This document shows, one piece after another, positions 22,126 through 32,710 of a stretch of 64,000 nt of DNA. The stretch is taken from assembly GCA_000333855.2 (NCBI GenBank), contig CM007348.1, forward strand, positions 374,264-438,263, written 5' to 3'. Below the pieces are notes generated by a model that was given only the letters and a program-made list of their open reading frames with translations, ran no database searches and was not told the DNA's origin. The DNA is from Endotrypanum monterogeii (lineage: Eukaryota > Euglenozoa > Kinetoplastea > Trypanosomatida > Trypanosomatidae). How positions within the stretch are numbered: position 1 is the first letter of the stretch; every line of letters begins with the position of its first letter. The position numbers were made by a program, and so were the translations under genes.

Positions 22126-23498
22126 GGAGGAGAGGGGGCCGAGCTACTTGATGTCCGCCGGAGGATCATTTCCCTTCTCCTTATTGGAAAACATATTTGC
22201 ATCGACCCTTTTTCTTTATCGACAATGCCCACCCGTCTTTTGCGATGTCCCTCGTCCGCCATCCAGCGGCGACGTGAGGGCAGTAGCTTTTAAAGGTCTT
22301 CCAGTGTTTCTGAAGCCCAGGCTCCCGTCCTGCAAATACATCGGCTAAGGCGACAGTAACCCGGCAGATGACAGGAGCTGCGGTTTGATTCGCCCCACGT
22401 CCTTGTATTCTCTTCTTTGGCACATCGGGGGTGCCAAAACCTCCCTCCGTGTTCCTGCTTATCGCCCTACCCGAATCCAAAGGAAAATGGGGAACTCTGA
22501 TTTCCCTGTCAAACACAGAAACAAAGCAATCTATATTTGTCTCGCTTGAGGGCCGCCATATTCGCCAAAGCGTTGCCCTTGGCTGCTTCGTCCCCACGTC
22601 AGCGTTTCGGGAATGCTGACAAGCAAGAAAACATCTCTCGCGGTTCCTCCTTTTGTCATCAACACACGCGTAAGGGAAAGTGGTGGATGATGAGTTGCTC
22701 CGTTTTCCTAGTCTGTGGGGTTGCGCTGCTGTAGTTTTCTGCTGGGTGAGAGGGCGAGATCGGTCACAGCACTCACTTTGTTTTTGGAACGTGCGCGTCA
22801 TTGTGTGTATGCGGCGTGGTGATGTGCTGCCCCTCTCTCCCTTTCCCTCGCTTTCTGAAATGTTACTTGCTGTGGCGCGCACACTAGCTGCCCACCTGAT
22901 TTCTGTCACCGTGTTTACATCAACCTCCTTTAACCCACCATGTCACACTGCACTGCTCTTCATCGTTGTGGCCTCTCTTTACGTTCTGGTCGCATGTAGA
23001 CATAAACACGTACTCGTCCAGCCGCACACACCTACGAATACGAATCACCACTCACACTCCAGGCCTGAGGCATCTGTTTCTCTGTTCTCGTCTCCTGGTC
23101 GTACTGTTCCATCTAGCCTCGGCGTATTTTTTTTTCCCGTATCTCTCTCTTAAACACACCTGCAGAAAGACACATCCAAGCCCACACCAACACACATATA
23201 CATAGGTGCGGGTGGCGAGATCATCTGCAGGTCGCACAGAGGCTGGTGAACAGATAGCCCCCATCCCACGCATGGGCGTGTTGTCTTTCCCGATCATCCC
23301 GCTGTACTTGAGAAGGTCTCGATTTGTCAATTAGGGCTGTGCTCCTCTGCCTGCTTTTGCCATTGCCCCAAGGAGGCTGATACCGTCGCGCTTCCCGTGG
23401 CAGCGGTTTTCTGCATCCTTTCGCGCGACTGTTACGTCGTATCTCTCCACCTGCTTTCCCTCTCGTCGTGTGCTGGAAGTGTGGTCTGTTGCGTGCCT

Positions 23499-23543
23499 CC
23501 CACTTTTTTCTTTCCTACCTCCCTTCTGCTGCTGTGGTCTCAG
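23499..23543 (+). promoter_or_regulatory. Predicted spliced-leader acceptor of GP63
   Basis: A pyrimidine tract at 23499-23530 is followed by CTCAG ending at 23543. The first ATG after it is 23598. Confidence 0.55.
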
Positions 23544-23597
23544 CTGCCCTGCGCACCCTAACCGGTATCGTGCTTCTGCCGCCCCACTGCCGCACTG

Positions 23598-25259
23598 ATG
23601 TGGACCGCCGTGCGTCGCGCCCTCCTGTGGGCCGCCGTTCTCGCGTTTGCTGTTACGTGTTTCGTGGGTGCGGTGCAGAAGCCGCCATCCACAGTTGGGA
23701 TGGTTCGCTGCGGATACGGCGCTCTGGATGCACACGCCGTGGACACGGGTACCAGCGTGGTAAGCGATGTGGAACCGCCTGCGAGGGAGCGCACGGTTAC
23801 GGCTGCAGTTGCATCCGAAGAGCCCTGGCATCCGATCCGTATTGCCGTCTTCACACACGCCCTCTTCAATAGGAGCACACACTGCACTTATCCGTACCAG
23901 AAGCGAAAAGACTCCAGGGGTAAAAAATACGTCTGCCACCCGGAGGACGTCCTCACACGCGCGAAGAGACGCACGCTGGTGGAGCTACTGATTCCGTCGG
24001 CAGCTAAGCTGCACAGCGATCGACTGAGTGTGCAGCGAGTGAGTGGTAACATCGTTGTCTCACCGTCCATCCAGACCAATCGAATTTGCCGTGAGTTCAG
24101 CATACCTGCATCCCACATGACCACTGGTGTGCCCGACGCCGACTTCGTTTTGTATCTCTCTGCAGCCCCTATCAATGGTGTTACCGCTGCCTGGGCGTTG
24201 ACATGCCAACAATTTGACAATGGGCGTCCAGCTGTGGGTGTGGCGAACGTGGCGCCGAGAGTTATCAATGCAAATGAGCAGATGGTGCGCCTGATCGCAC
24301 ACGAGATTTTGCACGCAATGGGCTTCGGTGTGAACATATTCAAGAGGAACAGAATGATCTCTATTATGGCCTTTCGAGGTAAGGAGCAGTTGCCTGTCAT
24401 CTCCTCGCCCAATGTGGCGGCTCATGCAATGGCACACTACGGCTGCAACACGAGTGCCTTCATGGAGCTGGAGGATGAAGGTGGGCCGCGAACAGATCTG
24501 TCTCACTGGAAGCGCCGCAATGCGAAGGATGAGCTGATGGCAGGCTACATGGGCGCCGGTATCTACTCTGCTATGACAATAGCGGCCATGGAGGATATGG
24601 GCTACTACAAAGGCAACTACAGCAACGCGGAGCCCATGACCTACGGTCGAAATGTGGGTTGTAGTCTGACCACGAGCCAGTGCCTCATAAACGGTGTATC
24701 GCAGTTTCCGGATATGTTCTGCGCTTCTACACTGAAAAAGGGAGTGTGTGTGTCGGATCGAAGCGCGGTGGGGCAGTGTATCTTGTTATACTATCCTGAG
24801 CGTGTCCCCGCTTTATATCAGTATTTCGCAAATGACACTGTGGGTGGCTCTGACGCCATGATGGACTACTGCCCCGAAGTGGAGACGTATGATTACCTTG
24901 GATGCCAAGACAAGACTATCAGGTTGCCTGGTAGTGCGCATGGTCTGGGTTCAAAGTGCCTCGACACGCCAAACGGATTTTCTATTGACTCCATGCATCA
25001 CTCGCAATATGGCATCTGTGCTAATGTGAAGTGCGGCATCTCCACATATTTCGTCAAGGTGAACGGCTCACCTACCTACACCGCGTGTCCAGCTGGCACG
25101 GAGATTGATCTACGGGCGATAAGCCCCATGTTCGAGGAAGGGACACTGAAGTGTCCCCCCTTCGACTCCGTGTGTGGCATGAAAAGTGATGTCTTGCACT
25201 TGAAGAAGTACGCTGATCTCATTGCCGCTGAAAAGAATTCCGTAGAGTTTAAAATATAA
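23598..25259 (+). CDS. GP63: GP63/leishmanolysin-family zinc metalloprotease
   Basis: The 553-residue product belongs to peptidase family M8. The zinc site is HEILH at 235-239, with the third zinc ligand H303 in LSHWKRRNAKDELM and the Met-turn M314. Residues 1-26 form a hydrophobic signal peptide (RRALLWAAVLAFAVTCFVGA), so the protein should enter the secretory route. Residues 27-80 look like a pro-segment; C38 could act as the latency cysteine, which is inference. Many paired cysteines follow, as in leishmanolysin. The C-terminus ends in a charged stretch (AEKNSVEFKI) with no hydrophobic tail, so a GPI-anchor signal is not visible and the enzyme may be released. It is a single copy lying within the HAD array. 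Length is slightly below the usual 560-650 residues. Confidence 0.95.
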   Translation: MWTAVRRALLWAAVLAFAVTCFVGAVQKPPSTVGMVRCGYGALDAHAVDTGTSVVSDVEPPARERTVTAAVASEEPWHPIRIAVFTHALFNRSTHCTYPYQKRKDSRGKKYVCHPEDVLTRAKRRTLVELLIPSAAKLHSDRLSVQRVSGNIVVSPSIQTNRICREFSIPASHMTTGVPDADFVLYLSAAPINGVTAAWALTCQQFDNGRPAVGVANVAPRVINANEQMVRLIAHEILHAMGFGVNIFKRNRMISIMAFRGKEQLPVISSPNVAAHAMAHYGCNTSAFMELEDEGGPRTDLSHWKRRNAKDELMAGYMGAGIYSAMTIAAMEDMGYYKGNYSNAEPMTYGRNVGCSLTTSQCLINGVSQFPDMFCASTLKKGVCVSDRSAVGQCILLYYPERVPALYQYFANDTVGGSDAMMDYCPEVETYDYLGCQDKTIRLPGSAHGLGSKCLDTPNGFSIDSMHHSQYGICANVKCGISTYFVKVNGSPTYTACPAGTEIDLRAISPMFEEGTLKCPPFDSVCGMKSDVLHLKKYADLIAAEKNSVEFKI

Positions 25260-25266
25260 TATAACA

Positions 25267-25302
<36 letters not shown>

Positions 25303-28141
25303 TACGCTACTTGTGGTTCTGGTCGTGGTCTGACTGCATCCGCTCCTCTCCATCCGTGTCGCATTGGGTATGTTGGAGTTGGCGCGTATGCTACGACACC
25401 GTCAGCTTGGCTGATGGAATCTAATGGGCGTAGCGCTGCAGAGCCCCCCTCCCTCCCTTCCTCCCTCCCCCCCCCTCCCCAATGATGGAAACGTAATCAT
25501 TCGTAACTGAATTCGCTTTTTTCTTTTTCATTTCTAATCTCTTCATAACACTCATGTTGTATTGCGCAAGAGGGGTGGACAAGAACGGAGTGTGTGTGCA
25601 TGTGGCGAGTCGCGCGCGCGTGAACGGGCTGTGCTGCTGATCTCCCCTTGTCCGCTCCTCTCCCCCTCCCACCCCCGCTGCGACGTGTGGATACCTTTTT
25701 TTTCCTCTTCTTCCCACCACATACTCTTTTTTTATTATCATATTCATCGGCGTTTTTTTTTTGTTCTTCCCACTACATGCTTTTTTATTGATTATATTTA
25801 CCAGCGTTTTTTTTTTTTTGTGTGTGTGTGCTCCTCTCTTCTTTATTTGTGGCTGCGTGTTGTCGAGGACAAAATCCGAAGGGTGTAAAGAGTCGAGAGG
25901 GGTCGTGCGCTTATCTTGTATCATGTACCTCCCTCCCCCTCCCTCATAGACACACACACACACACACCTACACAGTAACCGGATAGCGTGCTCTGGGTTC
26001 TGGTTAGCTTGTGTGGTAGCTTGGTGCTGCTGAGACACGAGAAAAAAATCGGAAGTTGTTGTCAGGTATGTATGTTCCCCCCCCCCCTCAAATCTCAGCT
26101 GAGCACAGATCTGGTGATGGAAAACGCTCAGAGTACTGCGATGGATACGTGCTGGGTCAAGGCCTCGGTCATGACCGCCTCGGACGACCAGGGCGCATGG
26201 GTGTGTCATTTTTTAGCATTAATGAAAGGACGACCGACGCTCGGGAAGCGACAGGAAGATGGCCCAGCACACTCTGGTGTCGTCTGAGATAGGCAGTCAC
26301 GCGCACGGTGCGGTGTCTGCAGCGGAACCGTCGAGCGTAGAGAAGCAACTCGACCCTGGAATAACGCCGACATAGTGATTCCCCGATTCTCGCGCAGTGT
26401 TTTTTTTTTGGGGGGGGGGGACTCTCGATCATGCACTGTGTAGGTGGATCGCAACGCAGGGGTACGGGTGCCTAGACGCGGAAAGGTGGTGGTGCTCGAC
26501 GCGATGGTACTGAACCCAGGGTCTTGGTCGTTTACGTTGATACCGCAGTGTGTCGGGGCATACTCTCCCTCTAGTGAAGGGTGGTGGGTAGTTGCTTCCA
26601 CTCTGTCTGAGAGTCTCGCCTCTAGTCAGCGTTCCGTCTGTAAAATGCTGTGTGACGAGGAAGCGCAGACGCATGCGAGAGGGAGAGTTCTCTTGATTTC
26701 TCTTTGAACGCGCTGGACTTGACACGTTGCTCATACGATCACGCCACCGAAGTGCCCCAATACCTCTGGTCAAGAAATGCGCGTGCACACTCTTCTTCTA
26801 TCTGTGCGAAAATCAGTGAGCTCGGAAACGGTCGAAGGGAGAGCCTTTCCCCAAAGTGTGAGAGGCCCTGTGTATGTGTGTGTTGTGTGTGTGTGTGTGT
26901 GTCTTGATGCCATAGAAAAAGTACTTCGGTTCTGACGAACTACAGTTTTCCGCCACGCAGAAGAGTGCAAGCGGATTGGGGGCTGTTTTCCCATAGTAAT
27001 ATAATGACTATTTAAAGCGTTTCCGTGGCCAAGCACCTCATATGGTTCTTGCTCACGTCCGGGAAGCGATTATTGTTTGATTTTCATCACTTTTTTTTGG
27101 TTTCTTGCTTTTCTTTTTTTTATATATTTTGTTGTTTGTTGAGGTACTTTTTATAGCTCCACATGTTCGTATGAGAAAATCGTTCTGGGGCGAGCTTATT
27201 GGGAGCAATTTTATATTCTAATGATTTACGGCACCTTATCAACACCTAATTCGATGTTTTCTGGCATATGTTTTTTTTTTAATTCTTTCGACATTTTTTC
27301 CCCTCCCTACCCCCCCTCCTCCTCCTCTCCGTCTCTGCGACGTGGTGAAAAGGTGTTTTTGCAGGGTTCATAAATAGATACATATATAAGTATGAAGAAA
27401 ATCTTCTTTGTTCCCCCTCTTCCCCCTCCTCTCTCTCTCTCTTTTGGATTACCTTCGATAAAAACTATTTTCCTCATCAGGTCATTCTTCTCTCCACTAC
27501 AATCGGTTTTATCCTCCAATGCACCGTTTCCACGACCCTCGTGTCGTTACCTTTGTCGCTTCTATTTTAATTTAGTAGCATTCAAAAGAAACCTTCCCTC
27601 TTTGTTTTTCTGAGGTGGTGGTTAGCCATTCATGATGTGTGCCTCTCATGGAGCCTCTCGACGCTCAAGCGAGACCTCATCTTCCGTGTTGCGGTGTCTT
27701 GCTTCCCCCCCCCCCTGTTTTTCCCACGCTTCTTCATGTTCGGATATCTTTTTATGTCTTTGTATACATTTATTCCTCCTTGCTTCCCCGGCTTCGTTGT
27801 TGACCGTTTTGGCAGTGGCTCCGCTACTTTGCGACAAAGATTTAAAAGTATAGAAGAATACAAACACATACACACTAGCGCATACTTCACACTTCCTCGC
27901 AAGGCAAATACACACTTCCAAGTTGCCGAGAAAAAGAAACAAATCTAACGCGTAATTGCTTCAAGCGACCCACATCTCACGCGAAGGCAGGTCTTCCAAA
28001 AAAAAAAAAAAAGTTTGGGGCTGCCGAAAATATTTAAAAAAAAAAAATATATATATATACACTGTTTTTCCATTACGTTATCCGATTTCATTTTTACTGG
28101 TATTTCACGGCACTGCCCTGCACATTTGTTATCCATCAAAA
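25260..28141. other. 2.9-kb gene-free spacer
   Basis: No gene is supported. It starts with a TA repeat at 25271-25299 in the GP63 3' flank, continues with purine- or pyrimidine-rich simple sequence, and has a balanced-composition block at 26080-27030 that may be old repeat. A poly-A tract and TA run lie at about 28037-28059, just upstream of HAD copy 5. Confidence 0.5.
25271..25299. repeat. (TA)n microsatellite
   Basis: About 14 TA units, 12 bases after the GP63 stop. Confidence 0.9.
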
Positions 28142-28996
28142 ATGTCCATCAAAGCTGTTGTCATTGACATGGATGGTACTCTTCTGAATACACAACACAG
28201 AATCAGCGACTACACGGCCGATGTACTGAGAAAAATAAGAGAGAAGGGCATCTGTTTTGTAGTGGCTACGGGTCGCCCATATGCTGATGTCTTTCTCACC
28301 ATGCGCGACGCCCACTTGGAGCCTGACTATATCATAACCAGCAACGGGGCTCGCATTCACGACAGCGCGTTGAAGGTGGTTCGTGAGCACAATATGCGAC
28401 CAGAGTTGGTTGAAGGGGTTTTACGTCTTCGAAAGGCGAGGGAGACTTCGATGGGTGATGTGCCCATAAACACACCCAAAAAAATCGGTACAAATATTTA
28501 TCGCAATGCAGACTGGCTGACGGACAGGTGCATACCCCACGTGAAAGAAGCTTTGCACAAAGACTTGGAGTGTACTGATCTCCGTGATCGCCTTTTTGGG
28601 CTCGAGGGGAAGGAGCTAGAGGGAGTGCATGAGGTCTGGTTTCTTGGTGATCGCGACGAGCTGAAGCTATTTGCTACAGAGCTTGACCAGAAATTCCCCA
28701 ATGAACTCTGCCTTACATTTTCGCTCCCACACCTCCTGGACTGTGTACCTGTTGGCGTGAACAAGGGCAACGGTGTACGCGAGGTCGCTGAAGTGCTTGG
28801 GTTAACCCTAGACGAGGTGGCGTGTTTCGGCGATGGCATGAACGATGAATCGATGCTGCAAATAACAAAAACATCGTTTATTATGGAAAATGGACAGCAG
28901 GGGCTGAAAGACGCCGTTCCACACGCGCAGGTCATCGGCACTAACGACGCCGACAGTGTTGCCAAAAAACTGGAAGAGATGTTCTTATCGAGGTAG
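28142..28996 (+). CDS. HAD superfamily hydrolase, Cof/type IIB, copy 5
   Basis: The 284-residue product is the shortest of the set. It has DMDGT with D9 and D11, TSNGA with S67, K208 in GVNKG, and GDGMND with D231 and D235. The motif I to II spacing of 58 residues and the cap sequence around residues 110-145 (TPKKIGTN, then DWLT at 124-127) group it with copy 4. ATG 28142 is chosen because the protein begins right at the conserved first strand and no other ATG lies between the A-rich stretch near 28014 and this position. It is probably a soluble phosphatase of unknown substrate. Confidence 0.9.
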   Translation: MSIKAVVIDMDGTLLNTQHRISDYTADVLRKIREKGICFVVATGRPYADVFLTMRDAHLEPDYIITSNGARIHDSALKVVREHNMRPELVEGVLRLRKARETSMGDVPINTPKKIGTNIYRNADWLTDRCIPHVKEALHKDLECTDLRDRLFGLEGKELEGVHEVWFLGDRDELKLFATELDQKFPNELCLTFSLPHLLDCVPVGVNKGNGVREVAEVLGLTLDEVACFGDGMNDESMLQITKTSFIMENGQQGLKDAVPHAQVIGTNDADSVAKKLEEMFLSR

Positions 28997-29458
28997 TTTA
29001 CAGGTCACCCAACTGAGAATACAAAATAACGAAGGAGACGAGCGTGTGGCGATTGCCAGCAGAAGAAGCTGAGGCGGGATGTTTTCCTTGGCTCCTCCTC
29101 CTTGTATTTAGAAATCCTCATTGGTGTTATCATCTATATTGGTTTGCTGCGCCGCGGATTTTGTCTGACAAGCACACGCGCGTGTGTGTGTGTGTGTGTG
29201 TGTGTGGAATAAGCCGTACGGTGTTTTTTTTTTTCGTGCTGACCTATTCTTCCCAAACCATCCAACGTGTATATTTCAAGTCGATCTTGTCACTCCCAGT
29301 CTCTTCTTCTCCGTCCCTCTCCTACTCCCCTTTTCCCTCCTCACCCTCCTCCCGTCTTCCGCCTCCGTTTTTTTTTTTTTTTGCATCACTTTCCAGTGGA
29401 AAACAATGAGCAAGTGCTAAGTAGTGTTTCCACTCTGTTTTGTTCCAACCCAATGTCG

Positions 29459-29459
<1 letters not shown>

Positions 29460-29495
<36 letters not shown>

Positions 29496-29515
29496 NNNNN
29501 NNNNNNNNNNNNNNN

Positions 29516-29552
<37 letters not shown>
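29460..29552. repeat. Long (TA)n tract containing a 20-N gap
   Basis: TA units run on both sides of the gap at 29496-29515. The gap is most simply an unresolved length of the same repeat. Confidence 0.9.
29496..29515. other. Assembly gap (20 N)
   Basis: Twenty unknown bases inside a TA microsatellite. Confidence 0.99.
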
Positions 29553-29560
<8 letters not shown>

Positions 29561-30114
29561 ACATTGTTTTATTTTTTGCGTGTGTCCGTGTGTGAAAACA
29601 GAGAAAAGGAAGTCATAACTCTCCTTTCCTCAAAAAAAGAATGCCCGACTCACCATTACCCCCCACCCCCTCCCCTCCTGACGATGTTCTCGATGCAACG
29701 TGAGGGCTCTATTCCCCACTTTTAGAATCTGTCGCTTCTGTTCTGTCAAGAGCTTTGGCAGAGCGTTTCTGTGCGTATTTTGGAAGAGGAGGATATCCTT
29801 GAGGGGGAGGGAGGGAAGACAACTATTACCGCCTACTCGAACTCAGCTTTCCCAGTGAAAGGCGCACTTACAGTGGATCTCTCGTTTTTTTTTTTCATCC
29901 CCCTCCCTCCTCCACTCCCGGGTCTATGGCTCGCCTCCATCTAATATCACCCTGAAATGCCTCCAATTTTTGCATGCCATCCATGGAACGGCGTTTTGTG
30001 CGCATATACACACTCTACTGCACACGACCACAAACCCACACCTCGCTTCCCCACCACTCAAGATCCTTTTTTTTTCCTCGAGTGGGGTGATAGCTTAACG
30101 CAGAGTATTTTCAA

Positions 30115-30118
<4 letters not shown>

Positions 30119-30154
<36 letters not shown>

Positions 30155-30213
30155 CTCCTACTAAAACTAAAAAAAATACTAGTAGTGTAGGACGGGACCC
30201 TCTACTCCTCTTC

Positions 30214-30244
<31 letters not shown>
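30119..30244. repeat. (TA)n and (CA)n microsatellites
   Basis: A TA run at 30119-30151 and a CA run at 30220-30244, separated by ordinary sequence. Confidence 0.9.
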
Positions 30245-30245
<1 letters not shown>

Positions 30246-30566
30246 AAGAAACTTTATACCCCGCGTTCTTTTTCTATATGCTTGTCGCAGAGCACCACGT
30301 GAAATCTATTTTTCCTTCCTTCTTTTATATACTTACATGCCTGCCCTTTCTCCACCTCTCTGCTCCTCTGTCTACAATTCCCGTACCTGTCAACATCTTT
30401 TTCAGACGTTTATGCTTTGTGTGTGTGTCTTCTAGCACCCCCTCCACCCCGTTGCGCCTCGCATCGTAACATCAAAATCCCCACACCGACACCCGTAACA
30501 AGATATATATGTATATTTATATATTGATTATCTTGCATCTATTCTTATCGTTTCAAGGCGCACCTT

Positions 30567-30580
30567 TTTTTTTTACGTAG
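30567..30580 (+). promoter_or_regulatory. Predicted spliced-leader acceptor of HAD copy 6
   Basis: A T tract precedes ACGTAG, with AG at 30579-30580. No ATG occurs until 30767. Confidence 0.45.
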
Positions 30581-30766
30581 CTGTTATTGTGTTTCGGATC
30601 AAGTCAGAGCTTCTCTATTATTTTTTTTTGGGGGGGGTCAGGAGATCCTCATCAAAAGTCAAGTGCTGCACGCCTGCTCAGCATCGCTGCCGTTGCTTCC
30701 CTCATTCGTATTAGCGTTATCGCTGTTGTGATCAAACTCATCAGCTTCCGCTGGTCTCTGTCCTGC

Positions 30767-32050
30767 ATGATTAGGGCGGGCAGTAGGTTCGCGCATATTT
30801 CTGGGTTCTATTGCTTTCCTGTCAGCTCAGCTCGAGCGGATATGGCCACCCTCAATGGGTTTGTTGCTTCCAGTGTGTACACGCGTAAGCCAGAGGCGGT
30901 GCGCATACCGGTGGGCTTAAATCCATATAACGTGGTGGTCTGCGACATGGATGGCACACTTCTCAATAGCCACCACTCTATATCCGAGTACACACGCACG
31001 ATCCTGTCGAGGCTGCTGGCGCGTGGGGTCCACGTCATTTTTGCAACAGGGCGACCCTTCACTGACGTCTATCGCATTAAGCGCCGCCTCAATATTTTTG
31101 CAGCGGCGAATGCCATCGCTACTCCAGGTTTACAAGTCGTTACGCCGGTCGGGGAAGCGCCTACAACAGCATATCCACCTGGCTCGCCGAACAGCAAGTG
31201 GAGCGGGGACCTGTCATTAACGCTCTCCTCGGCCTCCTCCCCAACAAGGCCTGCGGTAACGGAAAAAGTGATCCCGCGGTGCTTTGCTATTACGTCCAAC
31301 GGGGCGTGCGTCTATAACGAAGCGAACGAGCGCATCTATGAGCGCACCATCGAACCGCGTATTGTGCAGGAACTCTATTCGATGTTCATTGACGACCCTG
31401 AGGTGAACATTAATGTCTTCCGTGGGGTGGATGAGGCAGATCGTCAGAAGCAAGGCTACGTGAACCTGAGTGACCAGCCGAACGACAAGGCCAGTGAAGA
31501 GTGGGTCTGTCGGTACCCGAGTGACCTAGAGGCCGCCCTTTACAAGGAGTCGCGGTTCACCTTTCGTGTGGTCTCGCAACTGGAGAAGACATTCCCAGTT
31601 GACCACGTGAGTGAAATTTTTTTTCTCTGCTACAATCCCGAGAAAAGCAACAGTGTGGAGGCGGATATCATCAGGAGAATGAAAGAGTTGCAGAACGAAC
31701 TCGGGCTTGAAACGTCAGTGCGGGTGGCCCCATCCGCAACATACTGTCTCGACATAGTCCCATCCGACGTCAGTAAAGCATCGGCGCTCCAGTATGTCCT
31801 CGACAACCTTCACCTGACCATGGACGACTGTGTCGCTTTCGGGGATGGTCTAAACGACGTTGAGCTTCTATCCTCCGTGGGGAAAGGGTTCATCATGGAA
31901 AACGGTAACCCAAGACTTAAGAAACAGTTGCCGCACTTGCAAGTGATCGGCCGGAATGACGAGGATGCGGTGGCTCGCAAGCTCAGCGAAATTTTCCAGA
32001 TCGATGTGGAGTTGGAAGGGAACGAGGATACCTCGCACTGCTCTCCCTGA
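30767..32050 (+). CDS. HAD superfamily hydrolase, Cof/type IIB, copy 6
   Basis: The 427-residue product is the largest copy. It has DMDGT with D60 and D62, TSNGA with S177, K337 in DVSKA, and GDGLND with D360 and D364. It carries the longest insert between motifs I and II (117 residues against 58 in the short copies), rich in Ser, Pro, Ala and Thr and probably a surface loop. The 59 residues before motif I begin MIRAGSRFAHISGFYCF, without acidic residues until position 25, and could be an organelle-targeting signal. Translation from ATG 30842 would remove most of this. The later cap contains EEWVCRY near 244-250, matching the aromatic stretch of copies 2 and 3. Catalytic residues are complete; the substrate is unknown. 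Confidence 0.88.
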   Translation: MIRAGSRFAHISGFYCFPVSSARADMATLNGFVASSVYTRKPEAVRIPVGLNPYNVVVCDMDGTLLNSHHSISEYTRTILSRLLARGVHVIFATGRPFTDVYRIKRRLNIFAAANAIATPGLQVVTPVGEAPTTAYPPGSPNSKWSGDLSLTLSSASSPTRPAVTEKVIPRCFAITSNGACVYNEANERIYERTIEPRIVQELYSMFIDDPEVNINVFRGVDEADRQKQGYVNLSDQPNDKASEEWVCRYPSDLEAALYKESRFTFRVVSQLEKTFPVDHVSEIFFLCYNPEKSNSVEADIIRRMKELQNELGLETSVRVAPSATYCLDIVPSDVSKASALQYVLDNLHLTMDDCVAFGDGLNDVELLSSVGKGFIMENGNPRLKKQLPHLQVIGRNDEDAVARKLSEIFQIDVELEGNEDTSHCSP

Positions 32051-32710
32051 AGTCGCGCACACCAAATGCCTAGGAGCACAATGCCTTCTGTACACCCACA
32101 CCCAGCGGCATAGAAACCCCAAGGCGCAGAGATAGGGGGGAGGGGGGTGAAGAAGCCTTCATTTGGCTCCTCGACAGGGTCACCATTCTATCTGACTCTT
32201 TTTCTGTAGGATATTAGCTTCTTTTCTTAGGTGCATCTTTGAGCCGCCAACCGTCACCGCCACTGCTTCTCTCGCCTTTTTTCAATGTTCAATCTCTGAT
32301 GGCCATCTTTTATCAGCCCTTTGTAGGATATTTTTCTTAGCGGAGCCCTGTGTATCGTTGCTATCTCGTTCGATACCCTATTCATACAGGTAAGCGATAC
32401 CGAGATTACACGAGGCCACCTTCCTTCTCTTCCTCACCGCATTTTTTTTTTTTTATCTTCCAATCAAATCCCTTGTTATTTTTACTTCCCTCAACCTCCA
32501 CCAACATGTCGTAGAGAGGAGCGGGGGGTGAGGCATTCACAAAGCAAAGCCTGTCCCCCTCCTAAGCCTCCCTCCCGCTTCCGCCCACGCCCCAATACCG
32601 TCTCAATTTTCACTGGACAGTAACGAAACTCTTCTTGATGGCACCCACTGCCACCTTTGCCAGTGTATAAACATGGAACGGAAAAGGGGAACGGCTCGTG
32701 AAGTGATGCG
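32051..32710. other. Intergenic region before repeat copy A
   Basis: Nothing gene-like is seen. It holds T- and C-rich simple sequence and a poly-T run at about 32441-32453. Confidence 0.5.

Larger units (their letters stand above)
21523..23597. other. 2.1-kb spacer upstream of GP63
   Basis: No gene is supported. The region holds a TG repeat at 21955-21982, a short TA run at 22070-22085, an 11-bp perfect hairpin at 22089-22125, and a balanced-composition block at 22280-22820 that may be decayed repeat. Confidence 0.5.
28997..30766. other. Intergenic region between HAD copies 5 and 6
   Basis: No gene is supported. It contains a TG repeat at 29181-29206, a long TA tract broken by 20 N at 29460-29552, a TA repeat at 30119-30151 and a CA repeat at 30220-30244. 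Confidence 0.5.

Noticed and set aside
22181..22909. 242-codon minus-strand open frame upstream of GP63
   Set aside because: Wrong strand for the cluster, no domain, polar low-information composition; it lies in a spacer with balanced base composition where long chance frames are expected.
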